Assembly: GCF_011064595.1 (NCBI RefSeq)
Contig: NZ_JAALJI010000003.1
Span: 1 to 64,000 of the forward strand
Direction of reading: 5' to 3'
DNA: 64,000 nt
Source of the DNA: Paludisphaera soli
Lineage (GTDB): Bacteria; Planctomycetota; Planctomycetia; Isosphaerales; Isosphaeraceae
Under the pieces are notes generated by a model that did not search any database, was not told the origin of the DNA, and saw nothing but the letters and a program-made list of their open reading frames with translations. Position numbers and translations under genes: made by a program. Positions within the stretch are counted from its first letter, which is position 1; each line of letters begins with the position of its first letter. Positions 44,021 through 52,924 of this stretch are shown piece after piece.

Positions 44021-47000
44021 ATGGCCACGCTTGAGATCCACGACGCCGACGGCCGCGTCCGGTTCGTCGACCTGGACAGGTCGCACCCGATCCTCTTCGG
44101 CTCGGGGGCCGCATGCGACATCGTCCTCGCCGGCGAGGGCGTCCTGCCCGTCCACGGCCGGATCCGCTGGCGAGGACGCCGTTTCAAGGTCGACGCCTCG
44201 CCCGACGCCGAATTCCTGGAAGTCAACGGCAGCAAGATCGTCTCCGCGACCCTCCGACAGGGCGACGAGCTGACCGTCGGCCCTTGTCGGATGTTCGTTC
44301 TGCGGCTCGACGACCCGGGGACCGAGTCCGCCCCCCGTCGCGATCGGCGACGTCCGGCGCGGGCCGAGGCCGACGAGCCGACCAGGGTGCTCTCGGGGCC
44401 GGCCGAAGGCTCGCACGTCGAAGCGCCCGTGATCCAAGCCCCCCCGCGTCGCGTCTCGGTGTTCGAAAAGGACGACGTCCTCGCCACACTCGACCTCGAC
44501 CTGCCGCCGAACGAGGCGAAGGCCCCTCCGATCGCCAGCTCGGCCCGTCGGCCGCCAAAAGGGAAAGGGGCCGGGACGATCGCCCGACTCCTGGCGCGGT
44601 GGCGGAATCCTCGGGAGGCCGACGCTCCGGGTCGCGAGGTGATCGCGGCCTCGCCGACCGTCCTGGCGCTGGTCGCCCTCCTCGGCCTCCTGATCGCGAT
44701 GGGCTTCTGGCTCAACGGGATCATTGTTCGGACGATCGCCTCAAGGACCTTCAATCACGCGATGGAGTTGCTCGAGGACGGCGACAACGCGACCGCGATC
44801 CGCGAGTTCGACTCCTTCCTCGAGAAGAACCTCGAAGACCCCCGCGCCGGCAAGGCCCTCACCCTCCGCGCCCTGGCCAACGTCCGGCAGTACATCTCCG
44901 TCTCGGGCGCGACGTGGTCCCGAGCGCTCGAGGCCGCGCGTGAGATGGTCGACACGGTCGGCGAACTGCCCGAGTATCGGGACGAGAAGTCGGAGCTGGG
45001 GGATCTGACGATCCGGATCGGCGAAGGGCTGGCCGACCGCGCCCGTCGGACGCCCCCCGACGCCAAGTCTCTGGCCGAGGCGGAGGAGGCGGTCGCACTG
45101 CACGCCAGGATCGCCGGCGAGTCGGCGCCCGCGTTCCTCACCAAGTCCCGACTCCCCGACCTGATCAACGAAGCGAGGGCGGCGATCCGCAAGGCCGACG
45201 CTCTCGCGGCCGCGATCGCGGCGATGGACCGGGCGATAGGTCGCAAGTCGGCGACCGAGGTGTACAAGGCGCGCGACGGCTTGGTACTCGCCTACGCCGA
45301 TCTCTCGAAGCACCCGAAGGTCGTCGAGCGGATGGTCCTCGCCAACGATCTGATGCGGCAGGCGGCCAGGGTGGACCCTTCGCGGCGGCCCGGCGAAACG
45401 ACGGAGAGGCCGGAGCCGCTGGGGCCGGCCACGTCGCTGGTCTCCCGCTCGCGGTCGGACGCGCCGGCCTCGCCGCTCGCCGCCGACGGCGTCGCCTATG
45501 CGTTGGCCGACGGCGCGGCGTACGCGATCGACGCCGCGACGGGCGCGCCCCTCTGGCGGACGCCGGTCGGCCTCGCCTGCACGGTCGTCCCCGCGCCCGT
45601 TCCGGGCGACGCCAGCGTGCTGACCTTCGACGCGCGCCATCACGAACTGTGCCGCCGCGACGCCCGGACCGGACGATTGATCTGGCGCCAGGGTCTCGAA
45701 GAAGACGTCGACGCCGCCCCGCTGGTTATGGGCGAGCAGGTCTATCAGACGCTCCCCAGCGGCCGCTTGAGGGTGCTTGCGCTCGCGACCGGCGAGGTGG
45801 AGGCCACGGTAGACCTCGGCTTCCCCGTCACGCGGACGCCGGTCGCCGACGAATCGGGACGGTTCCTCTACGTCATGGGCCGCAAGGACTGCCTGTTCGT
45901 GATCGCCCGCGACCCGCTGGCCTGCGTGGACGTGCAGTATCTGGGCCATGGCGAGGGGTCCATCCCCTGCCCACCCGCGCGGCTCGGGCGGTTCCTGGTC
46001 GTGGCCGAGAACGACGGGATCGGCGACAGCCGATGGCGCGTCCTGGTCCTCGACGAGGACGGCTCGCGGCCTCGGGCCGTGCAGACGATCGAGGTGGCGG
46101 GCTGGACCTGGGACTCGCCGCCGACCTCGGGCTCGTCGATCTGGGCGGTCGGCGATCGCGGCGGGCTCGAGGTCTTCGCGGCGGGCGATTACGCCGGCGC
46201 GAACCCGTTCCGGTCGATCGCGCGGCTGAGCCCCGACCTCACGAGCACCGGACCGGCTTTCGGCTTCACATCCTCCGAGCGCGACATCTGGGTCGCCGCT
46301 TCTCGCACGGCCCGCTACGACCTCGACGGCGACGGGGGACGGCTGGCGAGCCGATACATGCTCGGCGACCTGGGCCCGGCCGCCGGGCCGATCCGGGCCG
46401 CGGGGCGGCGGCTGATCCTGAGCTTCGAATCGCGACGCGGCGGCGTCTCGCTGCGCGGCGTCGATCCGTCGGCCGGCGAGATCGAATGGGAGACCGTCAT
46501 CGGCGGCCCGTGGCCGGTCCCCCCGGTCGCCTGGGGCGACGGCGACTCGCTCGCGAGCGTCGATCGGGCCGGTCGCCAGATCCGCATCCCTCGGGCCGAC
46601 CTGGAGCGCGGCGGCTTCGTGACCACCTTACTCCCCAGGCCGGGCGATCCCCAGGCCCCAGACGGCCTCCTGACGCGAGTCGCTCGCGAGGGGCGGGAAC
46701 TGACGCTCCTCGCCCCAGGCCGGGGCGGCTCCGAGCTCTGGACGGAGTCCGACGGCGGCTGGAAACGGTCGGAACTCCCTTCGGTCCTGGCCGCGTCGCC
46801 CCTCCCGTGGTCGGGCGGGCTGCTGATCCCGGGCGAGGACGGTCGGGCCTACCTGATCGACCCGACGTCGGGAAGATCCGACGCCGAACCGCTGGTGCCC
46901 GAGTTCGAACGCGACCGGACGGGCCGATGGCTGGCGCCGGCGGCCCTCGACGGCGACTCGGTCCTGCTCGCCGACGACGCCGGCCGGGTCCGCCGGTTGG

Positions 47001-47524
47001 GCTTCAAGGCCGCCCCGGAACGTCGGATCGTGATCGAGGCCGAGGCGACGCTCGACCAGAGGATCCTCGCCGATCCGGCCTGCACGCGCACGGCCGTCGT
47101 GCTGGCGATGGCGGACGGTTCGGTGCGCTCGCTCGCGGCCCGCGACCTCAGCCCCGTCGGGTCCTGGAAGCTCGACGCCCCGCTGCTGGGGGCCCCGATG
47201 GAAGTCGACGGCCGCGTCGTCGCCTTCGACGCGGCGGGCGGCGTGACGCTCTTCGATACCGACGGCCGTCGCGCCTGGACGTCGACCCCAGGCGCGCCGG
47301 CGCTCGGCGCCCCGCTGATTCGCGGCGACGTCGTCTGGATCCTGGACCGCGAGGCCCATGCTCGGGGCCTGGCCCTCGCCGACGGCCGCGAGGTCGGCTC
47401 GATCGAGCTGGGCGCCCAGCCGACCGGCGGATTGATCGCGGTCGGACCGGACGTGCTCGCGCCGACCGGTCGAGGCGTGTTGCAACCGATCAAGCTGGAA
47501 GCCGCCGGAGGAACGAAGCCATGA
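44021..47524 (+). CDS. Membrane protein with degenerate FHA domain and PQQ-type beta-propeller
   Basis: A 1167-residue protein. Residues 1-95 resemble an FHA domain: ILFGSGAACDIVLAGEGV, then PVHGRIRWRG and FLEVNGSKIV. The pThr-binding Arg of the usual GR pair is replaced (FGSG) and the following Ser is absent, so classical phosphothreonine binding is unlikely. A transmembrane helix lies near residues 213-236 (PTVLALVALLGLLIAMGFWL). A helical tetratricopeptide-like region (TFNHAMELLEDGDNATAIRE) follows. The remainder (from about 470) is a PQQ/quinoprotein-type propeller with repeats such as AIDAATGAPLWRTPV and RDARTGRLIWRQGLE. The stop is shared with the next gene start (ATGA). Confidence 0.8.
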   Translation: MATLEIHDADGRVRFVDLDRSHPILFGSGAACDIVLAGEGVLPVHGRIRWRGRRFKVDASPDAEFLEVNGSKIVSATLRQGDELTVGPCRMFVLRLDDPGTESAPRRDRRRPARAEADEPTRVLSGPAEGSHVEAPVIQAPPRRVSVFEKDDVLATLDLDLPPNEAKAPPIASSARRPPKGKGAGTIARLLARWRNPREADAPGREVIAASPTVLALVALLGLLIAMGFWLNGIIVRTIASRTFNHAMELLEDGDNATAIREFDSFLEKNLEDPRAGKALTLRALANVRQYISVSGATWSRALEAAREMVDTVGELPEYRDEKSELGDLTIRIGEGLADRARRTPPDAKSLAEAEEAVALHARIAGESAPAFLTKSRLPDLINEARAAIRKADALAAAIAAMDRAIGRKSATEVYKARDGLVLAYADLSKHPKVVERMVLANDLMRQAARVDPSRRPGETTERPEPLGPATSLVSRSRSDAPASPLAADGVAYALADGAAYAIDAATGAPLWRTPVGLACTVVPAPVPGDASVLTFDARHHELCRRDARTGRLIWRQGLEEDVDAAPLVMGEQVYQTLPSGRLRVLALATGEVEATVDLGFPVTRTPVADESGRFLYVMGRKDCLFVIARDPLACVDVQYLGHGEGSIPCPPARLGRFLVVAENDGIGDSRWRVLVLDEDGSRPRAVQTIEVAGWTWDSPPTSGSSIWAVGDRGGLEVFAAGDYAGANPFRSIARLSPDLTSTGPAFGFTSSERDIWVAASRTARYDLDGDGGRLASRYMLGDLGPAAGPIRAAGRRLILSFESRRGGVSLRGVDPSAGEIEWETVIGGPWPVPPVAWGDGDSLASVDRAGRQIRIPRADLERGGFVTTLLPRPGDPQAPDGLLTRVAREGRELTLLAPGRGGSELWTESDGGWKRSELPSVLAASPLPWSGGLLIPGEDGRAYLIDPTSGRSDAEPLVPEFERDRTGRWLAPAALDGDSVLLADDAGRVRRLGFKAAPERRIVIEAEATLDQRILADPACTRTAVVLAMADGSVRSLAARDLSPVGSWKLDAPLLGAPMEVDGRVVAFDAAGGVTLFDTDGRRAWTSTPGAPALGAPLIRGDVVWILDREAHARGLALADGREVGSIELGAQPTGGLIAVGPDVLAPTGRGVLQPIKLEAAGGTKP

Positions 47525-50031
47525 GACGCTCCCCGCGGCCCGATTCGCGCTCAAAGGTCGCCCACCGGATGATCGGACCGGCGCTCGTCGCCTCGACTTG
47601 CCTCGGCCTGCTCGCCGGTTCGGTCGCGACCGCGACGGGCCAGGAAGCGGCGAGGGCGGCGGCGATGCCGGCCGATCTCCTCGTGTCGCGTCCCTTCGAC
47701 CGGATCACCCTCATCGACAACTCGACGCTCCTAGTCGAGCCGGTCAGCCCGCGCCCTCTGCCGCCGGTCGAGACGCCGAAGCCCCCGACCCGGGGCCCGG
47801 CCATCCCCCTCGGGGGTAACATCGGTCTGCCCGGCGAGCCCAGCAAGTTCGAGGCGTTCGAGGCCAGGAAGGCCGAGGAGCCCGGTCCGGAGACCCAGAT
47901 CACCATCCATCTCGCCCAGGAAGCCGCGACCGGCAGGGGCGACGCCCGCGATTTCAAGCTCAAGCGAACCGCCATCAAGAAGATCGAGTATTTTGAGGAG
48001 ATTCTCCTGGCCGAGGGCGAGCGTCTGCTCCGAGCCCGCGACTTCACTCGGGCCTTCGAGCACTACCTTAGGGTGCGGAATCGAGATCCGAAGTGGCCGG
48101 GACTCGATGACCACGTCGACGCCCTGCTGTTCGCCGAAGGCCGGCAGGCGCTGGGGGACGGCGACGTGACCCGAGGCCTTCGCCTCCTGCGCGAGCTGCA
48201 CGTCCGCAAGCCTGACTACCCCGGCCTGCTGGATCAGTTCGCCTCGGCCTACGCCGGCCGCATCACGCGAGCGATCGAGCTGAAGCTCTATCCCGAGGGC
48301 CGCCGGCTCCTCCACGAACTGGAGGAAGTGGCGAAGGACCTGCCTCGGACTCGGGAGTTACGCTCGAAGTTCGTGGATCTGGCCCGAGATCGGGCCGGCC
48401 TTGTTGGATCGGGATCCAACCCCGAGAGACTCGACGCCCTGCTCGAAGCCCTGAAGATCTGGCCGACCCTCGAAGGCGCGGAGGCCGAGTACGGCAAGGC
48501 CTTCGCGGCGGACCCGACCCTCGACGTTGCGGTGGTCGACGTCCCCTGGCCCGCCGGCCCCTGGACCCGCTCTCCGGCCGATGCTCGAATCGCCCCGCTC
48601 CTGTTCCTGCCGATGCTCGCGGATGATTCGGAGGAGGCGAGGCGGGGCGAAGCTTCGGGCCAGATCGCTGCCGAACTTGAGTCCACCGACCTTGGACGCC
48701 GCCTGGTCGTCCGAGTCAGGCCCAACATCCCCTGGTCCGACGGGTCGCGCGACGTGTCGGCGGTGGATGTGGCCCGAACGCTGATCGACCGCTGCGACCC
48801 GAGGGACGCGGCCAAGTATCAGGCGAGGTGGGCCGACGTCCTCGAGAAGGTCCAGCCGATCGACGAGGCCCGGGTGGAGCTTCGCCTGAAGCGACCGCTG
48901 CTCAAGCCGTCCTTCTGGCTGGACGCCCCAGTGGGCGCCGCGCACGCGGGAGCCGACGGCCGGGTCGTGGTTTCGTCGCAGGAGCGTCGCCTGGTGGGTT
49001 CGGGGCCCTACATCTGCTTCGACTCGTCGCCCCAGTCGATCGAACTCCGGGTTCGATCCGAGGCTTCGGCGGATAACCCTTCCGGCTCCATTCGCCGACT
49101 TCGCGAGGTCCGATACGACCGGCCCGCCGGTGCTCTCGCCGCCTTCAATCGCGGCGACGTCGCCTTGCTGGCCCACGTCCCGCCCGATCAGCGGGCCAAG
49201 CTGGGAGGGACGCCGGGCGTCGGTCTGGGGAGCTACTCGCAGCCCGCCGTGCACGTCCTGGCCCTCGACGGCCGTTCGCCGCTCCTCCGCAATCGGACTT
49301 TGCGACGGGCCCTGTCCTACGCGCTCGATCGCAAGAGTCTACTCGAAGAGACGATCCTCAAGAGCCCTGGCGGCGATGGCGATGCGCCGGCCGACGGCGT
49401 GTTCCCGCGGGGCGGCTATGCAGACGCCCCGGGGGTCAAGCCGCTCGCTTACGATCCCGTCCTGGCGGTCGCCCTGGCCTCGCTAGCCCGGGGCGAGATG
49501 AAGCTGGAAGCCGTGAAACTGAAGCTGGAATACCCCCCCATCGCGGAAGTCGAGGCGGTCGTCGCCCGGCTGGTCGAGGCGTTCCGGCTGGCTCGGATCG
49601 AGGTCGCGGCCGTCGCGGTCCCCCAATCTCGGCTGGAATCGGAGTTACGCGCCGGCCGACGCTTCGACCTGGCCTACCGCGTCCTTCGCTGCGACGAGCC
49701 GGTGCTCGACGCGGGGCTGATGATCTGCCCGGGCTACGACGCTCCCCCATCGGCCGACGCGTTGGCGTCGGCCGCCAGCCCTCGGATCCTCCAACTGCTG
49801 CTCCAGCTCGAACGCTCCACGGACCTGCCGACCGCCCGCGGGCTGGCCCTCCAGATCGATCGCGAGCTGCGCGACGAACTCCCGGTGATTCCGCTCTGGC
49901 AGCTCACCGAACAGTATGCCTGGCGGTCGCGCCTCAAGGGCCCGACCGCCTCCGCCGACCGCCTCTATCGAGGAATCAAGACGTGGGAGATCACGCCGTG
50001 GATCGCCAAAGACCCCTGGATCGGCGACTGA
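47521..50031 (+). CDS. Exported protein with helical N-terminal region and family-5 extracellular solute-binding domain
   Basis: An 836-residue protein. A signal peptide or anchor spans residues 17-41. Residues ~155-260 are helical and repeat-like (LAEGERLLRARDFTRAFEHY). From about residue 336 the sequence has the SBP_bac_5 plan of oligopeptide/nickel-binding proteins: VRVRPNIPWSDGSRDVSAVD, LVGSGPYIC, LRNRTLRRALSYALDRKSL and DELPVIPLWQ near the end. Such proteins normally deliver ligands to ABC permeases, but no permease or ATPase is in the window, so it may instead be an orphan sensor or scaffold. ATG 47521 overlaps the stop of the propeller gene. Confidence 0.82.
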   Translation: MRRSPRPDSRSKVAHRMIGPALVASTCLGLLAGSVATATGQEAARAAAMPADLLVSRPFDRITLIDNSTLLVEPVSPRPLPPVETPKPPTRGPAIPLGGNIGLPGEPSKFEAFEARKAEEPGPETQITIHLAQEAATGRGDARDFKLKRTAIKKIEYFEEILLAEGERLLRARDFTRAFEHYLRVRNRDPKWPGLDDHVDALLFAEGRQALGDGDVTRGLRLLRELHVRKPDYPGLLDQFASAYAGRITRAIELKLYPEGRRLLHELEEVAKDLPRTRELRSKFVDLARDRAGLVGSGSNPERLDALLEALKIWPTLEGAEAEYGKAFAADPTLDVAVVDVPWPAGPWTRSPADARIAPLLFLPMLADDSEEARRGEASGQIAAELESTDLGRRLVVRVRPNIPWSDGSRDVSAVDVARTLIDRCDPRDAAKYQARWADVLEKVQPIDEARVELRLKRPLLKPSFWLDAPVGAAHAGADGRVVVSSQERRLVGSGPYICFDSSPQSIELRVRSEASADNPSGSIRRLREVRYDRPAGALAAFNRGDVALLAHVPPDQRAKLGGTPGVGLGSYSQPAVHVLALDGRSPLLRNRTLRRALSYALDRKSLLEETILKSPGGDGDAPADGVFPRGGYADAPGVKPLAYDPVLAVALASLARGEMKLEAVKLKLEYPPIAEVEAVVARLVEAFRLARIEVAAVAVPQSRLESELRAGRRFDLAYRVLRCDEPVLDAGLMICPGYDAPPSADALASAASPRILQLLLQLERSTDLPTARGLALQIDRELRDELPVIPLWQLTEQYAWRSRLKGPTASADRLYRGIKTWEITPWIAKDPWIGD

Positions 50032-51578
50032 CGGCGGCCGTGCTGACGCTTCTCCTCGCGGTCGGGTCGATCGGCCGGACGCAGGAGGGGCCGTCGACGG
50101 CGCCGGCTTCCGAGCCGGAACCCCTCGAAAACCGCCCTTACCGCATCGAGGTCCATCTGGCGTCGGATGCCGACGCTCGGCTGGACTCGGGGCGGCGAGG
50201 AGCCCTGATCGCGTCCTGGCTGGAAATGGTGAGGCGGTACGTCGGCCCGTCCTGGTCGATTCGGATCGCCGATCGCCCCAGCTCGCTCGCGGTCTCGGAC
50301 CTGGAAGGTCTCAAGGCGGGAGCCCTCTCGGGTTTCGATCCCGCCTCGGACAAAATCTGGCTGGTTCGAGTGTCGGTCGACGGCGACGACGCCGGACTGG
50401 TCTTTTCGGGCCGAGAGTACGACGCCGCGACTCGATGGTTGGGACCCTTGCAGCGCCGCAAGGCCACGGCCCGCCTCGACGCGACCCGGACGTTCTTCCG
50501 GTTCACGCTCGACCTCTTCAGCCCTTCAGCCCTGATCGTCGGCCAGGAGGGCGGCCGGGCGCTCCTGAAGGTCCAGGGAGCGTCGATACCCCCCGCGAGC
50601 GACCTCGGGGCGGTCGTCACGAAGGGGACGACGTTCATCCCCTTGCGGCTCGTCACCCTGCGCGATGAGTCGGTGGGAATCACCCGGATCGCCTATACCT
50701 ATCTCGCGGCCGAGTCCGTCGAGGGCTCCATCGCCCGCTGTGCGATCCTCAGTGCTTATCGCGACCCCCTCTCGCAACGCATCTCCCGTCCGAACACCCT
50801 GGCGGCGCTGGGGATCAAAGCTGGCGAGACTGCGCTACGCCTCCGATTCGTGGACAAGGCCACCCGGGAACCGGCCTCGGGCTACACGCTCACGGAGCGT
50901 CCCGCGCCCGACGGCCCGATCCGTCAGGTCGGCATGACCGACCGATCGGGCCGCATCGTCGTGGAGCCGGGTCCCACGAAGGGAGTGGTCAAGCTCCGAC
51001 TGCTCGCCGGCGACTCGGAACCGCTCGCCGAGTTCCCCATCATGCCCGGCGAGAGCGCCGAGGAGCGCGAGATCACGGTCGATCCGCTGCCGCTGGCCGC
51101 CAGGTATCAGGTTCAACTCGACGCGATACGCGACGCGGTCGTCGATCAGGTCGCGCTCCGAGCCCGGCTCGAACGGCTGATGCAGGTCCGGCTCGAAGGC
51201 GAGGACTGGACGGGGCTACAGGAACTGCTCAAGCAGCACGACCTACTGCCGCCCCCCTCGTCGTTCGCGGAGACGTTGAAGAAGCTGAAAGACGAGGCGA
51301 CCAAGCTTTCCTACGAAACGACGAAGACGATCGTCCTGACGAGGAATCTCCAGGCCGAGTTCAGCGAACTGGAGGGCCTCATCGAGGGCTATCTCACCGA
51401 CGACGCCTACAAGGCGTTCGCCGAAGCTCTCCGCGAGAAGAAACGGGAGAGCGAGGCGGTCGAACAAGCCAAGAAGAAGCCCTCGCCCCCCGCGACTCCT
51501 GCGGCACCGGTTGAAGAGCCGGCGGTCAAGAAGGCCTCGCCACCCCCCGAGCAGCACTCGCCCGCGAACGTGCCCTGA
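49983..51578 (+). CDS. Exported protein of unknown function, last gene of the envelope run
   Basis: A 531-residue protein with a signal peptide near residues 15-33 (LTAAVLTLLLAVGSIGRTQ). The mature N-terminal half is mixed alpha/beta (RIEVHLASDADARLDSGRRG, FTLDLFSPSALIVGQEG). The middle holds a beta-rich stretch suggesting an Ig-like or carboxypeptidase-regulatory fold (ALRLRFVDKATREPASGYTL), and the C-terminal part is a long coiled region with a Pro/Lys tail. The function is unknown. The GTG at 49983 overlaps the upstream gene by 49 bases; a GTG five codons later is also possible. Its stop lies 13 bases from the convergent regulator gene. Confidence 0.7.
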   Translation: MGDHAVDRQRPLDRRLTAAVLTLLLAVGSIGRTQEGPSTAPASEPEPLENRPYRIEVHLASDADARLDSGRRGALIASWLEMVRRYVGPSWSIRIADRPSSLAVSDLEGLKAGALSGFDPASDKIWLVRVSVDGDDAGLVFSGREYDAATRWLGPLQRRKATARLDATRTFFRFTLDLFSPSALIVGQEGGRALLKVQGASIPPASDLGAVVTKGTTFIPLRLVTLRDESVGITRIAYTYLAAESVEGSIARCAILSAYRDPLSQRISRPNTLAALGIKAGETALRLRFVDKATREPASGYTLTERPAPDGPIRQVGMTDRSGRIVVEPGPTKGVVKLRLLAGDSEPLAEFPIMPGESAEEREITVDPLPLAARYQVQLDAIRDAVVDQVALRARLERLMQVRLEGEDWTGLQELLKQHDLLPPPSSFAETLKKLKDEATKLSYETTKTIVLTRNLQAEFSELEGLIEGYLTDDAYKAFAEALREKKRESEAVEQAKKKPSPPATPAAPVEEPAVKKASPPPEQHSPANVP

Positions 51579-51591
51579 GGGGTCCGCGGAT

Positions 51592-52194
51592 TCACTTGCC
51601 GGAGGTTTCGGGCTCGTCCTCGGGGAGTTCCTCGGAGGAGTCGGCCGGATCGAAGCCGACCTTGCCGTTCCGAGAACCTCGGGAGAAGAGCTTGGCGACC
51701 ATGGCCCCCCCACGAAACAGTCGGAGCATGGCCGGCGTCGGGAGATTTTCGATCTGCCCGTACCAGTCGGTCACCATTCGGGTGAAAGCCAGCATCTTCT
51801 CGAGCTGCTCGCGGGTGTAATCCTCGGCCGCGCCGCCGGCCTTGGCCTCGTCGATGCAGTGTTCAAGCAGGGAGATCGTCGGGTCCATCTCGCGGCGGCG
51901 GCGTTCGGCCATGATGACCCGGAAGGTGTCCATCACGTCCTTCAGCGCCTCGAAGCGGTCGCGGCGGTCGCCGATGATATGGACCCGGCGTACTACGCCC
52001 CAGGTGATCAGCTCGCGCAGGCTGGTCGAGACGTTCGAGCGGCTGACGTCGAGGAGCGTGCTGATCTCCTCGGCGTCCAGCGCAGTCGGCGCGATGAACA
52101 GCAGGGCGTGGACCTGAGCCATGGTGCGATTGATGCCCCATGCCTGGCCCATCTCGCCCCAATGGAGCACGAACTTCTGCGCGGCAGGTGTCAT
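51592..52194 (-). CDS. GbsR/MarR-family transcriptional regulator
   Basis: A 200-residue DNA-binding protein. The winged helix is in residues ~25-90: INRTMAQVHALLFIAPTALD, the recognition part EEISTLLDVSRSNVSTSLRE and the wing LITWGVVRRVHIIGDRRDRF. GbsR proteins repress choline/glycine-betaine genes in Bacillus and similar regulators elsewhere; no such genes are nearby, so its target is unknown. A palindrome over its own promoter suggests self-regulation. ATG 52194 is preferred over a GTG two codons earlier. It ends 13 bases from the convergent end of the envelope run. Confidence 0.9.
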   Translation of the reverse strand: MTPAAQKFVLHWGEMGQAWGINRTMAQVHALLFIAPTALDAEEISTLLDVSRSNVSTSLRELITWGVVRRVHIIGDRRDRFEALKDVMDTFRVIMAERRRREMDPTISLLEHCIDEAKAGGAAEDYTREQLEKMLAFTRMVTDWYGQIENLPTPAMLRLFRGGAMVAKLFSRGSRNGKVGFDPADSSEELPEDEPETSGK

Positions 52195-52228
52195 TTCCAC
52201 AGGATCACCGCTTTGTCGGGTTGAACTG

Positions 52229-52256
52229 TTTCTACAGAAAATGTACTCCCTGTAAA
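52229..52256 (-). promoter_or_regulatory. Promoter of the GbsR-like gene with an overlapping palindromic operator
   Basis: Read on the minus strand: TTTACA, 16 bases, TAGAAA, with transcription expected near 52222. The same bases form an imperfect palindrome, GTTTCTACAG (52228-52237) and CTGTAAAACC (52250-52259), that spans both boxes. A dimeric winged-helix repressor bound here would block its own gene. Confidence 0.5.
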
Positions 52257-52313
52257 ACCTCCGAACAAGATGAAACGACCATCAGTTCCATCAAAAATCC
52301 CGACTTGCGGATT

Positions 52314-52898
52314 TCATGGCTTATCCGCCTTCTCGGCGGTGGCGTCGGCGGGCTTGGCGTCGCGTTTCTCGAAGTCGATCGAGGCGGAATTGATGCAGTA
52401 TCGCAGTCCGGTCGGGTTGGGCCCGTCGTCGAAGACGTGGCCCAGGTGGGCGTTGCATTTCCGACACATCACCTCGGTCCGGGTCATGAAGAGGCTCTTG
52501 TCGACCTCTTCCTTGATTTCCGAATCGCCGACCGGCTTGTAGAAGCTGGGCCACCCACAGTGGGCGTCGAACTTCGTCTCCGAGTCGAACAGGGGCGTGC
52601 CGCAGCCGATACAGCGGTAGACGCCGTCCTCCTTGTGGTCCCAGTACTTACCGGTGAAGGCGCGTTCGGTGCCCTTCTCGCGAACGACGTGGTACTGCTC
52701 CGGGGTCAATTTCGCGCGCCATTCCGCTTCGGTCTGGGGGATGTCGCTCGCGGGGGTCTCGTCTCGAGTCGGCATGACCGTGGGGCTCTCCGTCGGAGGT
52801 TGGCTGACGGGGACATCGTTCTGTGGCCTTAGGGCCGCGGCGAGGCCGAAGGCGGCCAGAAGCCCGAGGACGGCCGTGAAGGCGATTCGCTTTCGCAT
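52314..52898 (-). CDS. msrB: Exported peptide-methionine (R)-S-oxide reductase MsrB
   Basis: A 194-residue enzyme that reduces the R form of methionine sulfoxide in oxidised proteins. An N-terminal hydrophobic segment ([17 protein letters not shown]) and linker (residues 20-50) place it outside the cytoplasm. The MsrB domain has [20 protein letters not shown], the zinc cysteines in CIGCG and CRKC, GWPSF, and the catalytic Cys168 in RYCINSAS. The mature part matches the usual length. GGAGGATCC stands before the ATG. It follows the aldehyde dehydrogenase gene by 26 bases in what looks like a two-gene operon for oxidative or carbonyl stress. Confidence 0.96.
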   Translation of the reverse strand: MRKRIAFTAVLGLLAAFGLAAALRPQNDVPVSQPPTESPTVMPTRDETPASDIPQTEAEWRAKLTPEQYHVVREKGTERAFTGKYWDHKEDGVYRCIGCGTPLFDSETKFDAHCGWPSFYKPVGDSEIKEEVDKSLFMTRTEVMCRKCNAHLGHVFDDGPNPTGLRYCINSASIDFEKRDAKPADATAEKADKP

Positions 52899-52924
52899 GT
52901 CGGTTGGATCCTCCCGGGGACATT

